Below, piece by piece: positions 42,215 to 49,287 of a DNA stretch of 50,379 bases. Numbering within the stretch: the first letter of the stretch is position 1; the number at the start of each line of letters is the position of its first letter. Source of the DNA: Clostridia bacterium (GTDB lineage: Bacteria > Bacillota > Clostridia > Christensenellales > Aristaeellaceae); contig JAFSNT010000085.1 of NCBI GenBank assembly GCA_017443295.1, forward strand, positions 1 through 50,379, given 5' to 3'. The position numbers and the translations under genes are program-made. Below the pieces are notes generated by a model that was given only the letters and a program-made list of their open reading frames with translations, made no database searches and was not told the DNA's origin.

Positions 42215-42421
42215 ATGGCAAAGAAAGAACCACAGATCACCGTCACCACGGTTTTTGACGGCGGGCTGCAAGCAAAAGACATTTTCGCAGACCTGATTAT
42301 CGAAAAGTTTTTACAGAATCATACCGAAAAACCACTTCCCAAAAGGGAAAGAACCTTGTATAATGAACATAGCGTTCCGCCGAATCAGGGTTCGTCTGGA
42401 TTGTGCGGTGAAAACGGATGA
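42215..42421 (+). CDS. Small conserved protein before the recombinase
   Basis: This 68-residue protein (MAKKEPQITVTTVFDGGLQA at the N-terminus, ending in GSSGLCGENG) starts 7 bases after TTGGAGGA and overlaps the recombinase start by 4 bp. Similar small proteins with the ITVTTVFDG motif accompany serine recombinases in related elements, as I recall. It may be an excision factor or simply a translational leader. No membrane segment or DNA-binding motif is recognisable. Confidence 0.7.
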   Translation: MAKKEPQITVTTVFDGGLQAKDIFADLIIEKFLQNHTEKPLPKRERTLYNEHSVPPNQGSSGLCGENG

Positions 42422-44091
42422 TGTACGGAACGATGGCAAGCGCCCCTTCTCTTGCAGGAATGGGTTTATTCAAAGCAGGCATTTATTGCAGGCTGTCCAA
42501 GGATGACGACCTGCAAGGGGAATCCGCCAGCATCGGCAACCAGCGCGAGCTGCTCACCTCTGTGTGCAAAGTACAGGGGTGGGACGTTGCCCAGGTGTAC
42601 CAGGACGATGGGTATACCGGCTTGAACATGGATAGGCCGGGATTGCAGAACCTGTTATCAGACGCAAAGAAGGGAATCATCAATCTGGTCATTACCAAAG
42701 ATTTGAGCCGCCTGGGGCGCAATTATCTGCAAACGGGCCATCTGATCGAGGACTTCTTTCCACGCCATGGTGTGCGGTATATCGCGCTGAACGATAACAT
42801 CGACACCATGATGGACAGCAATGAGATCGCCCCTTTCAAAAATGTGCTCAACGAATTTTATAGCCGAGATATATCAAAAAAGGTGCATTCGTCCTATATG
42901 GTGTCGGCGAAAAAAGGATTATTCGTCGGTACTGTCGCGCCGTTCGGCTATAAAAAGGACCCCGATCAGCACGGCCATCTGCTGATCGACGAGGAAACCG
43001 CGCCTGCGGTACGCTATATATTTCAGTTGGCGGCAGAAGGCCACGGGCCGAATTTCATCAGAAAAAAACTGGAAGAAGCGAAGGTTCCGACGCCCGCCTG
43101 GTGGAGCAGGGAACGCGGATTGCGCAACCTTCCTCTCACCCGCTGGGAGAAGATCGACCCGGAAAACGGAAAGTACGTGTGGGATTTCAGCGTGATCAAA
43201 GATCTGCTGATCAACCCGGTATACATTGGCGCTGTATCCGGACAGAAGCGGAATTACCGTTTCAAACTGGGTGCGATCAGCGAAAAGAAGCCGGAAGATT
43301 GGATCGTGGTTGAGGATCGTCACGACCCGATCATCGACAAAGCGACCTTTGAGATCGTGCAGGAAAAGCTGAAAAGCCGCCAGCGTCCACGCCAGAATGG
43401 TGAGTTCAGTTTATTCGCCGGATTGATCAAATGCGGAGAATGCGGCAAAGCATTGACCCATCGAATGTCATGTGCGCATGAACCGGTTCCTGTCTACTGC
43501 TGCAAAACCTACAATGCCTTCGGCAAAAACCATTGCACCCAACACCGTGTGACGGAACCGATGCTGAAAGAAATCGTTCTGAACAAGATCAGGGAGTGCG
43601 CAAAAGCCGCCCAGGTGGACGATGACGACGTGGCAAAGCGTCTCAAGGAAACCTGCGAAACGGAGCAGCGCCAGCGGCAGGAAGTCCTGGCCCATGCCAT
43701 CGCAAAGGACGAAGAACGATTGGACGCCCTGGGCAAAATGGTGATGCAGTTATACGAAGACCGGATGCTGAAGCACATCACGGAAGAAAACTTTACCATG
43801 CTGATGGAGAAAACCCAGCAGGAACAGGCAGAGGTTCAGGAGCGCATCGACGCCGCGAAGAAAAGCCTAAACAATGAAGCCCAAATCGCCTATGATACCC
43901 AGCAGTGGAAGGAAGCCATTTCCCAATATACCGACATTCAGGAATTGGACGCCGCCACTCTCAACCGCCTGGTCAAAGCAATCGTGGTGCATGAGCAAAT
44001 CGACGACGACGGTGAACGTCACATCACCATCGCGATTCATTTCAATTTGCAGCCGATCCCGGAGGTTCAGCAGCTTGCGTGTGTTGGATAA
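42418..44091 (+). CDS. Large serine recombinase (TnpX/TndX-like)
   Basis: This 557-residue site-specific recombinase should integrate and excise the element. The resolvase domain has GIYCRLSKDDD with nucleophile Ser27 and LVITKDLSRLGRNYLQTG with catalytic Arg residues. Next comes a recombinase domain (PFGYKKDPDQHGHLLIDEET onward), a zinc-ribbon (CGECGKALTHRM and YCCKTYNAFGKNHC), a coiled-coil region and a C-terminal DUF4368-like segment (LVKAIVVHEQIDDDGERHIT). It lies at the right end of the IME, 0.9 kb from the Maff2 junction, as expected. A 95% identical 96-bp piece of a sister gene is at 1718-1813. Confidence 0.92.
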   Translation: MMYGTMASAPSLAGMGLFKAGIYCRLSKDDDLQGESASIGNQRELLTSVCKVQGWDVAQVYQDDGYTGLNMDRPGLQNLLSDAKKGIINLVITKDLSRLGRNYLQTGHLIEDFFPRHGVRYIALNDNIDTMMDSNEIAPFKNVLNEFYSRDISKKVHSSYMVSAKKGLFVGTVAPFGYKKDPDQHGHLLIDEETAPAVRYIFQLAAEGHGPNFIRKKLEEAKVPTPAWWSRERGLRNLPLTRWEKIDPENGKYVWDFSVIKDLLINPVYIGAVSGQKRNYRFKLGAISEKKPEDWIVVEDRHDPIIDKATFEIVQEKLKSRQRPRQNGEFSLFAGLIKCGECGKALTHRMSCAHEPVPVYCCKTYNAFGKNHCTQHRVTEPMLKEIVLNKIRECAKAAQVDDDDVAKRLKETCETEQRQRQEVLAHAIAKDEERLDALGKMVMQLYEDRMLKHITEENFTMLMEKTQQEQAEVQERIDAAKKSLNNEAQIAYDTQQWKEAISQYTDIQELDAATLNRLVKAIVVHEQIDDDGERHITIAIHFNLQPIPEVQQLACVG

Positions 44092-44136
44092 AGAGAAGTG
44101 AGCACAGATAAAAATGCGAAAAATCACAAAGAAACA

Positions 44137-44164
44137 GGCCCTGTCTGTCGAAACGGACAGGGCC
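44137..44164. terminator. Bidirectional terminator between recombinase and surface-protein fragment
   Basis: GGCCCTGTC/GACAGGGCC forms a 9-bp stem extendable through the loop, between convergent genes. Flanks are only moderately T-rich on either side. Confidence 0.6.
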
Positions 44165-44181
44165 TTGGTTGTTAGTAACAG

Positions 44182-44727
44182 TTACTTATGTGCTTTCCTG
44201 CGTTTGCTGACCGTCAGGGCGACGGTGAGGCCAGCCGCACCAACCAACAGCATTCCGGCCCAGAGCAAGATCGGAGTTTCGTCGCCGGTCTTGGGGATTC
44301 TCTTGTTGATGATGGTGCCGCCGTTGCAGCAGCGATCCGTGATTCCGGCGTATTCGCCCACGTTGACGTAGCGGGTGATGAAGCCGGGGATGGGCTTTTC
44401 GACCACGTAGCAGCTTCCGGCGTCCTTGAACACGGCGCTATAGCTCCATTCCTTTGCGGTCAGAATGTGCTTCTCAAAGCCCTGGTGAACCACCTTTCCG
44501 TCCGCCGAATAGAGCGTAAAGTCAATGCTCTTTTCCGCGCTGCCCTCCCAGACCTTCTTGAAGTAGAAGGTGCTGCTGACAGGTTCTTCGGCGTCCTTGT
44601 AGGCGATGGCGTAGGTGGAGAACAGGGCGGATTCGCCTTCCAGCACATTGCCGGTGGTGGAAGCGAGCACATCCACCTCGCCGTCGTGGAAGCGGAGCAG
44701 GAAGAAGGTGCGGCCCTGTTTTCTCAT
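44182..44727 (-). pseudogene. C-terminal part of a sortase-anchored Cna-B type surface protein
   Basis: The 181 residues from ATG 44727 end in a cell-wall sorting signal: IPKTGD (an LPXTG variant), a hydrophobic helix (ILLWAGMLLVGAAGLTVALT) and the basic tail KRRKAHK. Before it lies a Cna-B/SpaA-like beta domain (STFYFKKVWEGSAEKSIDF, SYSAVFKDAGSCYVVEKPIP). There is no signal peptide and no ribosome binding site; the frame continues upstream of the ATG as FSLEIPED to about 44765 and then breaks. It is thus the 3' end of a larger gene. The 200 bp between it and Maff2 (44765-44966) shows no convincing gene. Confidence 0.7.
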
Positions 44728-44959
44728 GTCTTCTGGGATTTCCAGGGAGAACGAGACGCCTTTGCTCCCTTCCGGTTTCTATGTTGATGATACCACTTTT
44801 CAGCGGAATATTCAAGGATGCGCACGTCTGTTTCACGTAAATCTTTCTCGGATTCCTCGCCAGCCAGTCCATGGATAGCTTCGTCCTGGCCGATCACAAA
44901 TGCCCGTAAGGGACTTTTCAGCCCCTGCGTTTTTATTTTTAAAAACCCCTTGACAGCTA

Positions 44960-44976
44960 ATTCGCCATGATACAAC
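44960..44976. other. Probable right attachment junction of the nested IME
   Basis: Maff2 family sequence resumes at ATGATACAACTGATGG. The shared ATGA (44967-44970) corresponds to 1010-1013 at the left junction. Restoring the gene by joining the two at GA gives GGTATGATACAACTGATGG, which keeps the reading frame. Confidence 0.5.
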
Positions 44977-45050
44977 TGATGGCCGGAGCTGGTGTTGCCG
45001 TGGTGGGCACCGTGCTGGTTCCGCTGCTGAGCAGTCTGTTCACGGTCTGA
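44967..45050 (+). pseudogene. Maff2 family protein, C-terminal part (split gene)
   Basis: This 27-residue frame (MIQLMAGAGVAVVGTVLVPL and seven more residues) is the second hydrophobic part of Maff2. The N-terminal part is at 875-1033. It has no ribosome binding site and is directly followed by the TrbL-like gene, as in intact ICEs. Joined to the left part it would give about 73 residues, the normal family length. Confidence 0.85.
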
Positions 45051-45152
45051 TCGCAGAGATTGCGGTTGTACGATTTTTTGCAAGGGGCCGCCCCGTGCGG
45101 GCGGCTTCCTGGCTGCCGGCGCTTGCGCCGAAGGAAAGGAGGGATTTCCTGA

Positions 45153-46022
45153 TTGAATTTTCTCTGGTCAAAGGTTACGGAGTGGTTGAAGGGCCTGTTG
45201 GTCAGCGGCATCATGTCCAATCTGAACGGCCTGTTCAACGGCGTGAACGAAAAAGTCAATGAAGTGGCGGGGACGGTCGGCGCGACGCCACAGGCGTGGA
45301 ACGGCAGCGTATTCAATATGGTGAAAAACCTGTCCGAAAACGTGGTGGTGCCCATTGCCGGGATCATCCTCACCTTTGTCATGACCTATGAATTGATCCA
45401 GATGGTGATCGACAAAAACAGCTTTCACGATTTTGAAACCTTCAACTTTTTCAAGTGGGTATTCAAGACGTTCTGCGCTGTGCTGATCGTGACGAACACC
45501 TGGAATATCATCATGGGCGTGTTCGATGTGGCCCAGCATGTGGTGAATCAGGCGGCGGGCGTGATCGTGTCGGAGGCCAGTCTGGATATTTCCAGCGTGG
45601 CGACCAATATGGAGGCCAGCTTGCAGGCCATGGACGTGGGCCCGCTGTTCGGGCTGTGGTTCCAGACGCTGCTGGTGGGCATGATCTCCTGGATTCTGTC
45701 CGTGTGCATCTTCATCATCGTCTATGGGCGCATGATCGAAGTGTATCTGGTGGCTTCTTTAGGGCCGATCCCGCTGGCGACCATGGCAAACCGCGAATGG
45801 AGCTCCATGGGGCAGAATTATCTGCGCTCCCTGTTCGCCCTGGCGTTCCAGGCATTTCTGATCATCGTCTGCGTCGCCATCTACGCCGTGCTGGTGCAAA
45901 CCATCGCTGTGGGCAACGATGTGATTGCCGCCATCTGGACGTGCATCGGATACACGGTTTTATTGTGTTTCACATTGTTCAAAACCAGCAGCCTGAGCAA
46001 AGCGATTTTCTCGGCGCATTAA
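45153..46022 (+). CDS. TrbL/VirB6-like conjugal transfer membrane protein
   Basis: This 289-residue polytopic membrane protein has about six hydrophobic helices (for example VVVPIAGIILTFVMTYELIQ, ILSVCIFIIVYGRMIEVYLV and the last third). It is the VirB6/TrbL-type inner-membrane channel component of the ICE secretion system. The start is TTG 45153, nine bases after AAAGGAGGG. The motif ASLGPIPLATMANREWSSMG is typical of the CD1110-CD1112-type ICE proteins. It follows Maff2 and precedes PrgI. Confidence 0.85.
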   Translation: MNFLWSKVTEWLKGLLVSGIMSNLNGLFNGVNEKVNEVAGTVGATPQAWNGSVFNMVKNLSENVVVPIAGIILTFVMTYELIQMVIDKNSFHDFETFNFFKWVFKTFCAVLIVTNTWNIIMGVFDVAQHVVNQAAGVIVSEASLDISSVATNMEASLQAMDVGPLFGLWFQTLLVGMISWILSVCIFIIVYGRMIEVYLVASLGPIPLATMANREWSSMGQNYLRSLFALAFQAFLIIVCVAIYAVLVQTIAVGNDVIAAIWTCIGYTVLLCFTLFKTSSLSKAIFSAH

Positions 46023-46052
46023 CCATTCTGTGACTAAAAAGGAGGCATATCT

Positions 46053-46421
46053 ATCGCTTACGTTACGATCCCCAAAGACCTGTCCCAGGTCAAAACCAAA
46101 TTCCTGTTCAACCTGACGAAAAGACAGGTGATCTGTTTCGGCTGCGGCATCCTGGTTGGACTGCCGCTTTTCTTTATCCTTCGGAACGCGCTGCCCGCCA
46201 GCGCGGCGGCGCTCATCATGATCGTGGTCATGATGCCCTTTTTCCTGTTCGCCATGTATGAACGAAACGGCGAACCGCTGGAGAAAGTATTGCGGCATAT
46301 CTACGACGCCAAGTTCAAGCGCCCGAAGCAGCGCCCTTACAAAACCAACAACTTCTATACTGTCCTGACCCGGCAGGCGAAGCTGGACAAGGAGGTGCGG
46401 GCGATTGTCCAAGGCAGATAA
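46053..46421 (+). CDS. PrgI-family conjugation protein, probable ATC start
   Basis: This membrane protein of about 122 residues is of the PrgI/VirB3 type (PF12666). Family sequence begins AYVTIPKDLSQVKTKFLFNL and has two hydrophobic helices (residues about 30-65). The region coding the first residues has no ATG, GTG or TTG: the codon in the right place, 7 bases after AAAAAGGAGG, is ATC (46053). Starting at the next possible codon would remove the conserved N-terminus. Either ATC is used as a rare start or the original start has mutated. The end overlaps the VirB4 gene by 17 bp. Confidence 0.75.
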   Translation: MAYVTIPKDLSQVKTKFLFNLTKRQVICFGCGILVGLPLFFILRNALPASAAALIMIVVMMPFFLFAMYERNGEPLEKVLRHIYDAKFKRPKQRPYKTNNFYTVLTRQAKLDKEVRAIVQGR

Positions 46422-48810
46422 TACGCAGAAAAAAGTCAAGCTGACCAAGGCGGAAAAGAAGCAGCTTGCCGCGCTCATGGCGGAAGTCAACAAGCGCGGC
46501 AAAGGCCCCCATTCCGCCCAGGAGACCATTCCTTATCAGAGAATGTGGCCTGACGGCGTATGCCTTACGGACGATCACCATTACACAAAAACCGTCCGCT
46601 TCCAGGACGTGAATTATCAGCTGGCCCAGAACGAGGACAAAACCGCGATCTTCGAGGGCTGGTGTGATTTTCTCAACTATTTCGACCCCAGCATCAGCGT
46701 CCAGTTCTCTTTCCTCAATCTGGCGATTGGCATGGAGAGCTTTGAGCAGAGCGTGTTCATCCCGCCCCAGGGCGACGATTTCGACAGCATCCGCGAGGAA
46801 TACGCCATGATGCTCCAAAATCAGCTCGCCAAGGGAAATAACGGCTTGACGAAAACGAAGTATATCATCTTCGGCATCGACAGCGATACCTACAAGGCCG
46901 CCAAGCCCCGGCTGGAACGCATTGAGCTGGATATTCTCAATAACTTTAAGCGCCTGGGCGTGGCGTCCGCCCCGCTGGACGGCAAGGAACGGCTGGCGCT
47001 CATGTACGCCATGTTCCACATGGACAGCCTGGAGCCCTTCAAATTCGATTGGAAATGGCTGGCTTCGTCCGGCCTGTCCACCAAGGATTTCATCGTGCCG
47101 TCCTCCTTTGAGTTCAGGGAAAACCGTTCCTTCCGCATCGGGAAGAAGTATGCCAGCGTGTCCTTCCTGCAAATCCTGGCCCCGGAATTGGAGGATCGGA
47201 TGCTGGCCGAGTTTCTTTCCATGGAAAGCAGCCTGGTGGTGTCCATGCACATTCAATCCCTGGATCAGATGGAGGCCATCAAGACCATTAAACGGCGCAT
47301 CACCGATCTGGATAAGAGCAAGATCGAGGAACAGAAAAAAGCCGTCCGTGCGGGGTACGACATGGACATCATCCCCAGCGATCTGGCGACCTACGGCACG
47401 GCGGCCAAGGCGCTGCTCCAGGAATTGCAGAGCCGCAACGAGCGCATGTTCCGGCTGACCTTTCTGGTCATGAACACCGCGGATACCAAGCGGCAGCTGG
47501 ACAACATTCTGCTCCAGGCCAAGGGCATCGCCCAGCAGAACAACTGCGCCCTGGTGCCGCTGGACTTCCAGCAGGAGGGCGGCATGGTGGCCTGCCTGCC
47601 CCTGGGCAAGAATCCCATTGAAATCCATCGCGAGCTGACCACCAGCGCCACGGCGATTTTCGTACCCTTCACCACCCAGGAGCTTTTCCAGGCGGGCGGC
47701 GAAAGCCTGTACTACGGACTGAACGCCCTGTCCAATAACCTCATCATGGTGGACAGGAAAAAGCTGAAAACACCCAACGGCCTGATCCTGGGTACGCCGG
47801 GCAGCGGCAAATCCTTCAGCGCCAAGCGTGAGATCGCCAACTGCTTCCTCATCACCCAGGACGACATCATCATCTGCGACCCGGAGGGTGAGTATTTCCC
47901 GCTGGTGGAACGCTTCCACGGGCAGGTGGTGCATATTTCGCCCACCAGCGGCGATTATGTGAATCCTATGGATTTGAACCTCAATTACAGCGACGACGAC
48001 AACCCGCTGTCGCTGAAATCGGACTTCATCCTTTCCCTGTGCGAATTGGTGGTCGGCGGCAGGGACGGATTGCAGCCCATTGAAAAAACGGTGATCGACC
48101 GCGCCGTGCGCCTGATCTATCAGCCGTTTCTGAACGATCCCGTGCCGGAAAAGCTGCCCATCTTGGGCGATCTGTATAACGCCCTGCTGTCCATGGACGA
48201 AAAGGAGGCCCGGCATATCGCCACCGCCCTGGAAATCTATGTGACCGGCAGCCTGAACGTGTTTAATCACCGCACAAATGTGGACATCAACAACCGGCCG
48301 GTGTGCTATGACATCAAGGAGTTGGGAAAGCAGCTCAAAAAGTTAGGGATGCTGATCGTGCAGGATCAGGTATGGGGCAGGGTCACCGCTAATCGTGCGG
48401 CGGGACGCTCCACCCGGTACTACATGGATGAATTTCACCTTTTGCTGCGGGAGGAGCAGACGGCCACCTATTCCGTGGAAATCTGGAAACGCTTCCGCAA
48501 ATGGGGCGGCATCCCCACCGGGATCACGCAAAACGTCAAAGACCTGCTGAGCAGCCGGGAAGTGGAGAACATCTTTGAAAACTCCGACTTCATCTATATG
48601 CTCAATCAGGCCAGCGGCGACAGGCAGATCCTGGCGCAGAAACTGAATATCAGCCCCCATCAGCTGTCCCACGTCACGCAGTCCGGCGAAGGCGAGGGAC
48701 TTTTGTTTTACGGCAACGTGATCCTGCCCTTTGTGGATCGGTTCCCGAAAGACACCGAGCTGTACCGTATCATGACCACCAAATTGACCGAGCGCACGGA
48801 TTACAATTAA
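46405..48810 (+). CDS. VirB4-like conjugation ATPase
   Basis: This 801-residue ATPase powers the type IV secretion system of the ICE. The start is TTG 46405, seven bases after AAGGAGGT. N-terminal ~400 residues are the VirB4 domain. Walker A is LILGTPGSGKSFSAKRE near residue 463, Walker B is in RYYMDEFHLLLREEQT, and late motifs include GGIPTGITQNVKDLLSS. The gene looks intact, so this part of the conjugation module is undamaged. It matches the CD1108/TraE-type ATPases of the Tn1549 group. Confidence 0.93.
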   Translation: MSKADNTQKKVKLTKAEKKQLAALMAEVNKRGKGPHSAQETIPYQRMWPDGVCLTDDHHYTKTVRFQDVNYQLAQNEDKTAIFEGWCDFLNYFDPSISVQFSFLNLAIGMESFEQSVFIPPQGDDFDSIREEYAMMLQNQLAKGNNGLTKTKYIIFGIDSDTYKAAKPRLERIELDILNNFKRLGVASAPLDGKERLALMYAMFHMDSLEPFKFDWKWLASSGLSTKDFIVPSSFEFRENRSFRIGKKYASVSFLQILAPELEDRMLAEFLSMESSLVVSMHIQSLDQMEAIKTIKRRITDLDKSKIEEQKKAVRAGYDMDIIPSDLATYGTAAKALLQELQSRNERMFRLTFLVMNTADTKRQLDNILLQAKGIAQQNNCALVPLDFQQEGGMVACLPLGKNPIEIHRELTTSATAIFVPFTTQELFQAGGESLYYGLNALSNNLIMVDRKKLKTPNGLILGTPGSGKSFSAKREIANCFLITQDDIIICDPEGEYFPLVERFHGQVVHISPTSGDYVNPMDLNLNYSDDDNPLSLKSDFILSLCELVVGGRDGLQPIEKTVIDRAVRLIYQPFLNDPVPEKLPILGDLYNALLSMDEKEARHIATALEIYVTGSLNVFNHRTNVDINNRPVCYDIKELGKQLKKLGMLIVQDQVWGRVTANRAAGRSTRYYMDEFHLLLREEQTATYSVEIWKRFRKWGGIPTGITQNVKDLLSSREVENIFENSDFIYMLNQASGDRQILAQKLNISPHQLSHVTQSGEGEGLLFYGNVILPFVDRFPKDTELYRIMTTKLTERTDYN

Positions 48811-48844
48811 AAACTACGAAACAGGAGGATAAAAAGAAACCCCG

Positions 48845-49099
48845 ATGCCTTATGACCGCGACTATGACGACCTGACCGACCGGGAACAGTACGAGCTTTT
48901 TGAAAACCCCGACGACGATGTGCGCATCCTCGTCGGGGAAATCCAGGAGAAGATCGAGCATCTGACCGAAAGCATCGCCAACTTCCTGGCCGCATACCCC
49001 AACGACCTGAAACGGGCCAACCGGCTCAACGAAACCCTGTATGACCTGACCGAAGAACTGGACGAAGAAATCGAGGAGCTATCCTCCTGGGGAGCGTGA
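48845..49099 (+). CDS. Small acidic ICE protein, function unknown
   Basis: This 84-residue, very acidic, mainly helical protein begins MPYDRDYDDLTDREQYELFE and ends with a Glu-rich helix (ELDEEIEELSSWGA). It lies between VirB4 and a small membrane protein in the ICE operon and is expected to be made with them; AGGAGG lies upstream at about 48822. No family is recognised. Confidence 0.7.
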   Translation: MPYDRDYDDLTDREQYELFENPDDDVRILVGEIQEKIEHLTESIANFLAAYPNDLKRANRLNETLYDLTEELDEEIEELSSWGA

Positions 49100-49105
49100 G
49101 AAACC

Positions 49106-49285
49106 ATGCTTGGAACGATTTTGACAATCACCCTGATCCTGACCCTGGTGCTGCTGGCCCTGATCGGCTACGCCGCCTGCGTCGCTGCCGGACGGGAGGA
49201 TCGGGCGATGGAACGCATGTATGAAAAATGGGAGCTGGAACATTCCGAAAATGCTGTGCCCGCTCCCGCTGAAAAGGAGGCTTGA
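49106..49285 (+). CDS. Small single-pass membrane protein of the ICE
   Basis: This 59-residue protein begins MLGTILTITLILTLVLLALI, a clear membrane helix, followed by a charged cytoplasmic tail (REDRAMERMYEKWELEHSEN). GGGGAG lies upstream, it is 6 bp after the previous gene, and it ends 2 bp before the next start. Similar small membrane proteins occur at this place in Tn1549-like modules. Confidence 0.7.
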   Translation: MLGTILTITLILTLVLLALIGYAACVAAGREDRAMERMYEKWELEHSENAVPAPAEKEA

Positions 49286-49287
49286 CC

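Larger units (their letters stand above)
1014..44970. mobile_element. ~44 kb integrative mobilizable element inserted in Maff2
   Basis: The segment separates the two halves of Maff2. Its right part has replication initiator, DnaC-like helicase loader, possible oriT, DUF3847 protein, MobA/MobL relaxase, small protein and large serine recombinase, the standard set of serine-recombinase IMEs of Clostridia. It has no type IV secretion genes of its own, so it would depend on an ICE to move. The cargo (2190-35690) is a sugar-utilisation island far larger than usual IME cargo. The left edge contains remnants of a second, related element, so the region has grown by successive insertions and deletions. 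Whether all 44 kb still moves as one unit is inferred, not seen. Confidence 0.75.

Noticed and set aside
44724..45083. Minus-strand frame of 119 codons covering the right junction
   Set aside because: It crosses the Maff2 remnant and the insertion joint and has no ribosome binding site; only a small middle part looks protein-like.
46315..48270. Minus-strand open frame of 651 codons
   Set aside because: Antisense shadow of the VirB4 gene, which has clear motifs.
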